DNA from: Novosphingobium aureum
Lineage (GTDB): Bacteria > Pseudomonadota > Alphaproteobacteria > Sphingomonadales > Sphingomonadaceae
Direction: 5' to 3'
DNA: 64,000 bases
NCBI RefSeq assembly: GCF_015865035.1
Contig: NZ_JADZGI010000001.1
Span: forward strand, 2,108,001 to 2,172,000
The notes under the pieces: model-generated
What the model was told of the DNA's origin: nothing
Databases searched by the model: none
The model's input: the letters and a program-made list of their open reading frames with translations, nothing else
Position numbers and translations under genes: made by a program
In this document: piece after piece, positions 1-7,010 of the stretch
Layout of the letters: every line of letters starts with the position of its first letter
How positions within the stretch are numbered: position 1 is the first letter of the stretch

Positions 1-232
1 GAAAGTCGTGAAGCAGGACGCCGCGCACGGGGATCGAGAGGATGCCGTCTGCCGACACCTCGTAGGGGCGCACCCACGCGTAGTCCTCCGACCAGAAATC
101 CTCGGTGCTCGCCAGCGCGGGCAACTCGGCGGCCTCTGCCTGCTCGAGGCAGGCCTTGAAGCGGACCTCGCAGCCGGGCTCGATCAGCGCGGGTTCGCCG
201 GCGAAGCGGGAAATGAGGTAGTTTGGCTTCAT
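1..232 (-). CDS. S49-family head maturation protease (partial, N-terminal 77 residues)
   Basis: This is the start of a phage S49 (SppA/ClpP-fold, lambda gpC-like) peptidase, which in this family cleaves scaffold and head proteins during capsid assembly. The ATG at 232 overlaps the portal stop codon in an ATGA junction, and the gene runs off the left edge of the window. The visible part begins MKPNYLISRFAGEPALIE and reaches YEVSADGILSIPVRGVLL, the usual first beta-strand of S49 head proteases, just before the Ser/Lys catalytic region, which lies outside the window. Its place directly after the portal gene is the standard portal-protease order. The fold call comes from this N-terminal signature and the gene order only. 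Confidence 0.75.
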   Translation of the reverse strand, partial: MKPNYLISRFAGEPALIEPGCEVRFKACLEQAEAAELPALASTEDFWSEDYAWVRPYEVSADGILSIPVRGVLLHDF

Positions 233-1932
233 GACGCAGTGTCCTGCTGTTCGGGTGCCTGTGCCGAAGGGGCGGGGGCTCCGCCGGCGAGACCGGGGAG
301 CACGAGACCGAGCGTGCGGCGAAGTTCCTGTTCGCGGCGGATCTGGCGGAACACCTTGCGCCAGTCCTTACCCAGCCGGGCGAGCTCGTCCTCCGCGGTC
401 GAGAGGCCCGCGTTGATGCGCGCAATGGCGGCTTCGGTTTCCTTGCCTTCGTCGATCTGCCCGCGCGAGGCGCCGATCCAGTCGCAGCGCGCGATCGCAT
501 CGAAGGACAGACCAAGGCGGCGACCGGCATAGATCGAGAAACCCGGGCGCTTCGCGGTTTCGATCTGCCCGGTCTGTATCGCCTCTTCCAGCCACAGGCG
601 GTAGACGATCGTCGCAAAGCGATCGGCGATCATCTTCTTGCGCGCCTGCATGAACTTCCAGGTTTCGGTCATCGCGGCGCGGGCCGAGGAGTAGTTGGTG
701 TTCGTGTAGTCGCGCGAAAGCTGCTCGTAGGAGACGCCGATCGAGGCCGCGATGTAACGCAGCAAAGACTGCTCGAATTCCTGACCGAGCGGGCCACCCT
801 TACCAGGCGAGAGCATGTCCAGCTTGGTTCCGGGGAAGAGGTGCGGGATCTGCACCCCGTCGATCTGGAGCCCGCGCGCCTTGCCGACGTACTGTGATAC
901 CGATCCGAGGAAGCCCTTGGCGTAGTTCGACACCGCGTCCTGCATGGCCTTGGGCGACGTGTTTCCGCCACCAAGCTGTGCGAAGACCATCTCGGTCGGA
1001 AGGTCTGAGGTGATCGCGGCAGCATAGAGCGACTGCGTCACCGCGTGCTGGATGTTCACGTCGCGCCAGGTGTGCGTCTTCTTCATCGCCGACAGGGCGC
1101 TGGCCATTTCGGTGATGCCGCGCGTCTGTTCAGGACGCAGCGTCTCGTAAAGATGGACGATCTGCATCCGGCCCCAGGGGCGGCGGCGCGCGACTTCCTT
1201 CCAGCGGGCGATTTCCCCGAAGCGCACGGGACCGTAGTCGAACTGCTGCTTCGTGCGGATCTGGTAGGCCACCGGCGCGTTGCGGGCGTTGAAGCGGATA
1301 CCGGCGCGCACCATCGGGTCGATGGCCGCGCCCGGTATGTCCTCGCGGGTGCACAGGCGATCAAGCTCGATCATCTGGATCGCCGTGCGGAAGGGTGCCC
1401 CGTCATCGCGCACCCACTCGGCGGCGGCCAGGACCTCGCCTGCCATGAGGTGGATACCAACCGCCATGCGAACCAGCGAGGTGAAGTTGTTCTGCCGGGC
1501 CGCATCGACCCATGCATCCGGGGAGTCGGCGTAGAGCTCCCACTTCTCCTCGACTTCCTCCTGGAATTCCTCCTCCCAGGCATCGTCGACCCGGCCGAAC
1601 AGAACGCGCGATGCGGGTCGTGCGTTCAGCAGGTAGTGCGACCCGACGATATTGTCCTTGTGCAGGTTCGAACCGCCTTGCACGAAGGCGTCGTTCGACA
1701 GCATGGACCGCGCGCGGGCATCGATAATCGGCTTATCGGGCAGAATGTCGGCATCAACCGACTGGAGCGGCGGCGACCACAGGCCGATCGTCGAGTTTTC
1801 CCGGTCGGCAGCCTCGTGCACGCCGTAGGCCATTTCACCCCCTGCCGACGGCGGGACCTTGACCGCGGCAGGGGGTGCTGCCGGGGCGGCCAGCAGTTCG
1901 TCGAATTCGTCCTGGGGAAGGGGGGCGCTCAT
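229..1932 (-). CDS. Phage portal protein, lambda gpB family
   Basis: Portal proteins form the dodecameric ring at the capsid vertex through which the terminase packages DNA. The 567-residue length and features such as the GRMQIVHLYETLRPEQTRG and QLSRDYTNTNYSSARAA segments are typical of lambda-type portals (the latter near residue 410). The C-terminal 40 residues are charged and then Ala/Pro rich. The start ATG overlaps the gpW-like stop codon and the stop overlaps the S49 start, so the three genes are translationally coupled. Residues 7-14 are DEFDELLA, part of an acidic motif shared with other proteins of this element. Function is clear from family and neighbours. Confidence 0.93.
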   Translation of the reverse strand: MSAPLPQDEFDELLAAPAAPPAAVKVPPSAGGEMAYGVHEAADRENSTIGLWSPPLQSVDADILPDKPIIDARARSMLSNDAFVQGGSNLHKDNIVGSHYLLNARPASRVLFGRVDDAWEEEFQEEVEEKWELYADSPDAWVDAARQNNFTSLVRMAVGIHLMAGEVLAAAEWVRDDGAPFRTAIQMIELDRLCTREDIPGAAIDPMVRAGIRFNARNAPVAYQIRTKQQFDYGPVRFGEIARWKEVARRRPWGRMQIVHLYETLRPEQTRGITEMASALSAMKKTHTWRDVNIQHAVTQSLYAAAITSDLPTEMVFAQLGGGNTSPKAMQDAVSNYAKGFLGSVSQYVGKARGLQIDGVQIPHLFPGTKLDMLSPGKGGPLGQEFEQSLLRYIAASIGVSYEQLSRDYTNTNYSSARAAMTETWKFMQARKKMIADRFATIVYRLWLEEAIQTGQIETAKRPGFSIYAGRRLGLSFDAIARCDWIGASRGQIDEGKETEAAIARINAGLSTAEDELARLGKDWRKVFRQIRREQELRRTLGLVLPGLAGGAPAPSAQAPEQQDTAS

Positions 1933-2141
1933 GTGAAGAACGGCCGCAGCGGCCCGCTGACGCTCGTCGTTCCAAGCTGTCGCTTCAGATCTGCGATGTA
2001 GGCAGATAGCGCTGCGCGGTTCGTCTGGGTATAGCGGATGGTCTCACCGTTGGCGTCGCGCACCTCGGCTACCGCCTTGCCGATAAGCAGGTCGTGGAAG
2101 GCTGCTTCAGCCTCGTCCAGCCGTTCTTGCAGGGTCGCCAT
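1929..2141 (-). CDS. Head-tail joining protein, gpW family
   Basis: A 70-residue protein aligning along its length with lambda gpW, which fits onto the portal after packaging and prepares the head for tail attachment. The shared pattern is an N-terminal helix (LQERLDEAEAAFHDLLIGK), a beta hairpin (VAEVRDANGETIRYTQT) and a second helix (LSAYIADLKRQLG). I chose the ATG at 2141 because the gpW family starts about four residues before this first helix and AAGG lies just upstream. ATGs at 2153 and 2177 are also in frame. The gene sits between terminase and portal, overlapping the portal by four bases. Confidence 0.85.
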   Translation of the reverse strand: MATLQERLDEAEAAFHDLLIGKAVAEVRDANGETIRYTQTNRAALSAYIADLKRQLGTTSVSGPLRPFFT

Positions 2142-2227
2142 AGCGCCTTGCATGTCACGTTTAGGGTGAAATAGCAATCAATAGTTGATCTAATGGACGC
2201 TGTCAACCGAGAGTTGATGAGATCAAG
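2142..2227 (-). promoter_or_regulatory. Leader between terminase and gpW genes with inverted repeats
   Basis: This 86-base gap is AT-richer than its surroundings. It holds two TCAA/TTGA inverted repeats: ATCAA-TAG-TTGAT at 2177-2189 and TCAAC-CGAGA-GTTGA at 2203-2217. It also contains ATGTCACGTTTAGGGTGAAA at 2152-2171, which matches 18 of 20 bases of the sequence at 5304-5323 in front of the alpA-like gene. The repetition in both larger gaps of the element suggests a shared operator or transcription signal serving the head genes. No clear -35/-10 pair could be assigned. Confidence 0.45.
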
Positions 2228-4360
2228 TCAGCCCAGCTTGCCCGCCAGATCCTCGAGATCGAATTCGTCGTCGACCCCTTCGTTTCCCGCAAACCGGCGT
2301 CCGCCATCCTCGCCCTCGAGATAGACGAGGTCGTTGCGGTCCCATTCCGCAGCCCAGCCGGGCGGGGCATCCCAGAAACCTGGCAGATGGGTGCGAACAT
2401 CGGGATGGCGCTGCAACGCGATGCAGTAGGCAAGAAGGTCGAAGGCCTCGTTGCGCCGCCGCGACGGGTTCTCCCAGCCTTTAGGTGTGCGCACCTCGGT
2501 GGTGAGCTGGGTATAGAGCCAGTCCGGTGCCCAGTCGGGAAAGCGGACCATCCCGCGCCCCTCGGTTCGCGCCAGCATGTTGGATGCCTGATCCTTGACG
2601 ATGTTGGAATTGACCAGCCACACCGGCACGTCACCGCGCGCGATCGCCAGGCGATCCTTCTGTTGGGAATCGGGCAGGGTGCGCCGAAGCGGCGCGGTCT
2701 CGGTGCGCGAGGGTGCGCCCTTCAGGAGGTGAAACCGTGCCGCGTTACCCTTGGCGCTCAGCCGGCGCCAGAAATCGTAGGCGTTCGCGGTCACGCCATC
2801 CTTGCCGCCGCTGTCACACCCCACGATCTTCACCTGCATGCGCCGCCCGGACCCGTCGTTGATCGGATAGTCCTTCTCGAGAACCTCGGGAACAAGCAGG
2901 TCCCAGTCCTCGGGATAGGCGGCAGGATCGAGTCGCTGCCGGTCCCCGTCCGCGTCGAGGCGCTGCGATTTGCGGATCTTGAACATGTCGATGTGCCAGA
3001 TGTCGCCGTGCGAGAGAAGGAACACGTGCACCACGAAGGATTCCTTCTGCACGTCGACCGTCGACACGAGAAAGCCGCCCATAGCCTGTGCGGGAATGCA
3101 GGGTTCGACCTCGGCGCTCCCCCAGTCCTCGGCGCGGCTCTTGAGCTCCTCCGGCAACCGGCCTCCCTCGGTCGCCTTCATGGTATAGGCGTCACCCTGG
3201 TCGGTATTGACCGTAACCATGAGCGGCCCTTCGTCGCCGGTGTTTTCGAACTGCTCGTGTGCGACAAGGTAGCGATGCACGAGCAGCGACCAGTCGGTAA
3301 AGCCTGCTGCCGGGCCGAACATCCAGAACGATGCAATATCGCTGCGCCGCGCATCGCCCGTGATCGTGTCGCTGGACGGATGCCAGATTTGCCCATCCTT
3401 CACCCAGCGCGCCGCGTTGTTGAGGGCACGCTGCTCCCCGGGTTCCATGATACCTCCGCAATGCGGACAGTGCATGGTGACCTGCTCGGCCATTTCCATG
3501 AGGTCGCCGCTGTCGAGCTTGGGCCAGTCGAGCAGGCGGAAATGCGGTTCGAAGGAACTCTCGCACTGCGGGCAGGCCCAGTAAAACCGCCGCCGGTCGC
3601 CGCGGTTGTAGAGCTGCAAGATACCACCGCCCTTTTCGTCGCCGGTCGGCGGGGCTTCGTGCGGTGTGCGAGGCGTCCACTTGGCGTCGTTGACCGGAAA
3701 ACCCGGTGACGCCTCGGCGGCCCACATCGCATATCGCTTGAAGGTGCCGCCGCGCTTGCGGCCAAGGTCGAACGGGTTGCCTTCCCCGTCGATGTCCTGG
3801 GGCATGCGGTCGTAGTCCATGAACCAGCCGCGCGGGATCGTCTTGCCCGAAAGGTTCGTGATCGTCGGCCAGCTAACCAGGAGGCGCATGCCTGAAAGGA
3901 AGTGCTTGTCGAAAGTGTTGTCGTTCTGTCGCCCGGGGGTCAGGCGGCGGCGCAGCTCGGGGCTGTTGCGGATCGCCTTGGCAAGATCCGCCTGCGACCA
4001 GTCGCGCGCGGTGTGCTGGGCCATGTGCACGACCATCATGTCGGCCGGATCGGTGATCGCGGTGTGGCACAGCCAGTTGAGCGCCATGGCCGATTTGCCG
4101 GTACGCGCGGGGGCGACAAAGACCATACCCGTGTAATCGAGACTGGTCAGAACATCCATCGGCTCGCGCAGGTATGGGGTTTTCTCCAGGGAGAAAGGGC
4201 CCACGTGCTGACCGGGATTGTTGACGATGTGGTAGGTCTCGGCCGCTTCGGACACCGTGATACGCTCTGGCGGGCGCACGGCCTCGGCGGTCGCGACCAC
4301 CATGTCCTCAAGGCTGTCGTAAAGGGGAGGGCCGCCATTGTGGCCGAGCTGGGCGCTAAT
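2228..4360 (-). CDS. Terminase large subunit, gpA family (proposed ATT start)
   Basis: This is the packaging motor ATPase and nuclease of the gpA family. With the proposed start it has 710 residues, with a Walker-A-like APARTGKS at about 83-90, a Walker B region (GWFMDYD), and a zinc-binding pair CPQC (263-266) and CPHC (298-301). The first ATG is at 4303, but the in-frame upstream codons encode LGHNGGPPL, an N-terminal signature common in alphaproteobacterial phage proteins. A strong GAGGAGG site lies eight bases before an ATT codon at 4360, so translation probably starts there. The gene follows the small subunit, whose stop is in the same frame two codons upstream. The C-terminus carries DEFDLEDLA, related to the element's shared motif. 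Confidence 0.93.
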   Translation of the reverse strand: MSAQLGHNGGPPLYDSLEDMVVATAEAVRPPERITVSEAAETYHIVNNPGQHVGPFSLEKTPYLREPMDVLTSLDYTGMVFVAPARTGKSAMALNWLCHTAITDPADMMVVHMAQHTARDWSQADLAKAIRNSPELRRRLTPGRQNDNTFDKHFLSGMRLLVSWPTITNLSGKTIPRGWFMDYDRMPQDIDGEGNPFDLGRKRGGTFKRYAMWAAEASPGFPVNDAKWTPRTPHEAPPTGDEKGGGILQLYNRGDRRRFYWACPQCESSFEPHFRLLDWPKLDSGDLMEMAEQVTMHCPHCGGIMEPGEQRALNNAARWVKDGQIWHPSSDTITGDARRSDIASFWMFGPAAGFTDWSLLVHRYLVAHEQFENTGDEGPLMVTVNTDQGDAYTMKATEGGRLPEELKSRAEDWGSAEVEPCIPAQAMGGFLVSTVDVQKESFVVHVFLLSHGDIWHIDMFKIRKSQRLDADGDRQRLDPAAYPEDWDLLVPEVLEKDYPINDGSGRRMQVKIVGCDSGGKDGVTANAYDFWRRLSAKGNAARFHLLKGAPSRTETAPLRRTLPDSQQKDRLAIARGDVPVWLVNSNIVKDQASNMLARTEGRGMVRFPDWAPDWLYTQLTTEVRTPKGWENPSRRRNEAFDLLAYCIALQRHPDVRTHLPGFWDAPPGWAAEWDRNDLVYLEGEDGGRRFAGNEGVDDEFDLEDLAGKLG

Positions 4361-4363
4361 GGC

Positions 4364-5053
4364 TCAGTCCTCCTCGTCGAAGGCGGGCACACCGCCGAGC
4401 AGTTCCTGCTCGAGCTCCGCGATTTTCGATCGGGTCTGCCGCTGCTTGGGCATGTCGACCAGTTCTTGGTGCAGTTCGCTCGAGAAGCCGTCGACGAGAC
4501 CCTCGACCTTCTTCATGGTCGCATCGTCGAGCCCGAGCTCACGCATGGATTCGGCCCAGAGCTGGCTGTGCGACTTGACCGCCATGAACACCCGGCCGAG
4601 CACTTCGATCACGTCTTCGGTGGCCCAGGCCTGTCCTGCCTCGATCTCGTACTTGAGCTTGATGCGCTTGGCTTCCCAGACCACCTTGTTGAGGATCGGC
4701 GGCATGTCGGCGTGGTTCAGCGTCTTGAGGAATGTCGCCTCGTCCATGCGTGGCTTGAGCAGGAACGAGCAGGCCGTCTTGAAGTCGTAGACCCGCCGGT
4801 TGCCGCCGCCTTCGCCCAGTACGGGGCAGGTAACGAGCCTCTTCTTGACCGTCGCTGGATCCATGCCGAAGACCTCGGCCAGAAACTGCTGCGTGACCGG
4901 CTTCATGAAATCCGTTGCACGCAGCGATCCCTTGCCGCTTGCCGCCAGTCGCACCTCGCGCGCCAGAGGGTCAACCTCACGCCGCCGCGCGCGCCGCGCT
5001 GCGACATCGGTGGTGGCGGCGGGGGACAGCAGGTCGTCGAAGTCGTCGCTCAT
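4364..5053 (-). CDS. Terminase small subunit, Nu1-like
   Basis: A 229-residue DNA-packaging protein. An N-terminal region with a predicted winged-helix-type HTH (TQQFLAEVFGMDPATVKKRL, about residues 54-73) is followed by a helical oligomerisation region rich in charged residues. This is the plan of Nu1/DUF1441-type small subunits, which recognise the packaging site and recruit the large subunit. It lies directly before the large subunit and overlaps the alpA-like gene by four bases. Its first residues, MSDDFDDLLS, are a variant of the DEFDELLA motif found in neighbouring proteins. The family assignment rests on size, HTH and position, so the precise family is less certain than the role. Confidence 0.8.
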   Translation of the reverse strand: MSDDFDDLLSPAATTDVAARRARRREVDPLAREVRLAASGKGSLRATDFMKPVTQQFLAEVFGMDPATVKKRLVTCPVLGEGGGNRRVYDFKTACSFLLKPRMDEATFLKTLNHADMPPILNKVVWEAKRIKLKYEIEAGQAWATEDVIEVLGRVFMAVKSHSQLWAESMRELGLDDATMKKVEGLVDGFSSELHQELVDMPKQRQTRSKIAELEQELLGGVPAFDEED

Positions 5054-5271
5054 TGTGCAAGCAGCTCGTCGAATTCGTCAGCGCCGAAGATGGACCGCTG
5101 CCAGTCGATAATCTGGGTCGATACCCAGTAGTTCATCTTGGAATCCGGATACTTCTTCGGTTCGGGAAAGCTGCCGCTCGCCATCCGGCGATAGATCTCG
5201 GATTTCGACAGACCGGTGACGGTCACCACCTTCCCCAGCCGCCAGAACTCGATATTCCCCATGCGTCCCAT
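5050..5271 (-). CDS. AlpA-family excisionase-like regulator
   Basis: A small winged-helix regulator, with WRLGKVVTVTGLSKSEIYRRM as the helix-turn-helix and FPEPKK-Y following it, as in AlpA/phage-excisionase proteins. In P4-like elements and Gram-negative phage-inducible islands, AlpA activates excision and island transcription. I prefer the ATG at 5271 (73 residues), which fits the usual 65-75-residue length. A GTG at 5310 would give 86 residues. With the shorter start, two TGGGACG boxes lie directly at the start site (see 5264-5280), suggesting autoregulation. The protein ends DEFDELLAQ. It begins the packaging operon, being overlapped by the small terminase gene. Confidence 0.85.
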   Translation of the reverse strand: MGRMGNIEFWRLGKVVTVTGLSKSEIYRRMASGSFPEPKKYPDSKMNYWVSTQIIDWQRSIFGADEFDELLAQ

Positions 5272-5280
5272 AGCGTCCCA
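5264..5280 (-). promoter_or_regulatory. Tandem TGGGACG boxes at the alpA start
   Basis: On the minus strand the sequence TGGGACGCTATGGGACG contains two direct copies of TGGGACG spaced ten bases apart. A 15-of-17 match, TGGGACGCACTGGGACG, lies at 6706-6722 between the integrase and the tRNA. Ten-base spacing puts both boxes on one DNA face, as expected for an AlpA- or excisionase-type binding site. The copy here overlaps the likely start of the alpA-like gene and encodes residues if the longer GTG start is used, so coding constraint is an alternative explanation. Confidence 0.4.
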
Positions 5281-5303
5281 CCCGGTCAGATCACGGGGAC
5301 GGA

Positions 5304-5330
5304 ATGTCACGTTTAAGTTGAAACGTCAAC
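5304..5330 (-). promoter_or_regulatory. Repeated leader motif with inverted repeats before alpA
   Basis: Bases 5304-5323 (ATGTCACGTTTAAGTTGAAA) match the gpW leader at 2152-2171 at 18 of 20 positions. Two overlapping inverted repeats are present: ACGTTT-N6-AAACGT (5309-5326) and GTTGA-AACG-TCAAC (5317-5330). The rest of the gap to the integrase stop at 5417 shows no gene. A shared operator for the two phage transcription units is the simplest reading; no -10 box is evident. Confidence 0.45.
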
Positions 5331-5416
5331 CCAAATTGACGGCCGGGCTCAGCAGCTCGCGCCGACGCATTGACTAGAGAATCACGTGCAAAGGGATTTT
5401 CGCGACCGAATTGTGC

Positions 5417-6631
5417 TCAGGCCAGCAGCTCGTCGAACTCGTCACCGTCGAGAAAATCGGCCCAGTCCTGTAGCATTTTCTGGCGCTGAGGGAGATAGAC
5501 CGCCGAGTTGTATGCAGCGCGCACGCTGTCGTTCTCGCTGTGCGCCAACGCCATCTCGATCCAGTCCGAATTGTACAGCCCGGTCTCATTCGCCCAGGTC
5601 GACGCACTGCCGCGCAGGCCGTGGATCGTCAGGCGCCCCCTGTACCCAAGGCGATAGCAGACATAGAGCATCATGTTCTGGGAAGCGGGGCGCAGCGGGT
5701 TACGGTCGCTCGGAAAAACCCACCGATCGGACTCGCTGATCTCGCGAAGCCTGGCCACCACCTGCTGTGCTTGGCGCGAGAGTGGGACGAGGTGCTCACG
5801 CTTCATCTTCATGCGCTCGGGCGGCACGCGCCAGAGGTCGCCTTCGAATTCCGCCCAGGTCGCCTCTCGCGTCTCGGTCGTGCGAGCCCAGGTGAGCGTC
5901 GTGAACAGGATGGCGAGATAGGTGAGCTCGCCGGCACCACTCTTGGTGCGGCACTGTTCCAGGAAGTTCGGCAGTTCGGCCGCCGGGATGCTTGGGTGAT
6001 GGCGCACCTTGGGGCGAGGCTTCATGGCTTGCACCAGCGCGTTAGACGCCGGGTTCGTCTCAACCAGGCCGAGCGCGAAGCCATACCGGAATACCTGGTC
6101 GCAGGTCTGTCGCAGCCGACGGGACATCTCGAGCGCGCCGGTCCCCTCGACCGTGCGCAACAGCGCGAGAATCTCGGGCGCGCGGATGGTATCGATCGGC
6201 TTGTCTCCGATCGTAGGATAGACGTGGGTCTCGAGCCGGTTCTTCACCAGCGCCGCGTAAGGCTTCGTCCGGCCCAGCTTCCAGTTCGCGTACCACTCCT
6301 CTGCGACAGCCCGGAATGTGGGAGCAGACGAGGCTTCGACTGCGGCGCGCGCGAGATCGGCCCCGGCACCCCGGCTGCGCTCAACCAGCTTTGGATCTGC
6401 GCCCTTGTCGAGGAGGACTTTGATTCCCAGCAGATGCGAGCGTGCTTCGCGCGGTCCCACTTCCGGATAATCTCCGATCGACTGGGTCCGCTGCTGACCG
6501 GCGTACCGATAGGCGATGCGCCAGGTTTTTCGCCCGCTGGGGAGAATCAGCAGATGGAGACCGCCACCATCCGAAATGTTGTAGGCCTTCTCACGCGGTT
6601 TCGCGTTCCGATAAACAAGATCGGCTTTCAT
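5417..6631 (-). CDS. Tyrosine integrase, P4-like (DUF4102 N-terminal domain)
   Basis: A site-specific recombinase of 404 residues. The N-terminal 90 residues are the DUF4102 arm-binding domain (YNISDGGGLHLLI ... WRIAYRY), followed by a SAM-like core-binding domain (about 105-190) and the catalytic domain. The catalytic set is visible: R255 (TETRE), K277, H337-x-x-R340 (HGLR), H364 and Y374 (AAYNSA). It lies next to the 3' end of tRNA-Ser(UGA), the usual target of this family, so it probably inserted the element there. The C-terminus is DEFDELLA immediately before the stop, an extension not expected for this family and shared with other proteins of the element. Confidence 0.95.
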   Translation of the reverse strand: MKADLVYRNAKPREKAYNISDGGGLHLLILPSGRKTWRIAYRYAGQQRTQSIGDYPEVGPREARSHLLGIKVLLDKGADPKLVERSRGAGADLARAAVEASSAPTFRAVAEEWYANWKLGRTKPYAALVKNRLETHVYPTIGDKPIDTIRAPEILALLRTVEGTGALEMSRRLRQTCDQVFRYGFALGLVETNPASNALVQAMKPRPKVRHHPSIPAAELPNFLEQCRTKSGAGELTYLAILFTTLTWARTTETREATWAEFEGDLWRVPPERMKMKREHLVPLSRQAQQVVARLREISESDRWVFPSDRNPLRPASQNMMLYVCYRLGYRGRLTIHGLRGSASTWANETGLYNSDWIEMALAHSENDSVRAAYNSAVYLPQRQKMLQDWADFLDGDEFDELLA

Positions 6632-6791
6632 ATCCCTGTTGTCAGCCCCACCGTTGTCAGCACCCTTTTACTGACAACATTAGGCTCGGGATGCAATGGT
6701 CTACATGGGACGCACTGGGACGATAACGGATGATTTTCCGTGGGTTTTCATAACCCTCTTGGTCCCTCTGGGACACCATGGACCGGGTAGC
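6632..6791. promoter_or_regulatory. Integrase leader and left attachment region
   Basis: This gap between integrase and tRNA-Ser is rich in short repeats. GTTGTCAG occurs at 6638-6645 and 6653-6660 (15 bases apart) and inverted at 6671-6678. Two TGGGACG boxes lie at 6706-6712 and 6716-6722, with a related TGGGACA at 6769-6775. These are plausible arm-type integrase, excisionase or repressor sites. The attachment core should be at or near the tRNA 3' end (about 6792-6815), but the second end of the element is outside the window, so the core cannot be delimited. Confidence 0.5.
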
Positions 6792-6881
6792 TGGCGGACA
6801 GGGTGGGATTCGAACCCACGGTAAGCTTGCGCCTACGCTAGTTTTCAAGACTAGAGCCTTAAACCACTCGGCCACCTGTCC
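6792..6881 (-). tRNA. tRNA-Ser(UGA)
   Basis: On the minus strand a 90-base serine tRNA folds with acceptor stem GGACAGG/CCTGTCC, D arm starting GGCCGAGTGG, anticodon stem-loop CTAGT-CTTGAAA-ACTAG with anticodon TGA, a long class II variable arm, and T arm GTGGG-TTCGAAT-CCCAC. The 3' CCA is encoded (6792-6794). It reads UCA codons. The phage-like element begins at its 3' side, so this gene is the likely integration target and remains intact. Confidence 0.97.
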
Positions 6882-7010
6882 AGCCAGATCAACGCGCATA
6901 GCCAAAAGTTTGCGCCATGCAAGGGCCTTGCGTGCAGCGGTGAGGGGCGCTGCACATGCGACACCTGTCCCCAATCGTCTTGCGTGAGCCATTCCCAAGG
7001 CGGCGTGATT

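Noticed and set aside
1888..5443. The DEFDELLA copies as a DNA-level direct repeat or recombination site
   Set aside because: Differences between copies are mostly synonymous or D/E exchanges in the correct frame, which supports a peptide motif rather than a DNA site.
1..6791. Gene transfer agent
   Set aside because: GTA clusters lack an integrase and a tRNA-adjacent attachment region. An AlpA-like gene and integrase indicate a mobile element.
6792..6881. A delimited attL core sequence
   Set aside because: The second copy needed to define the core lies outside the window.
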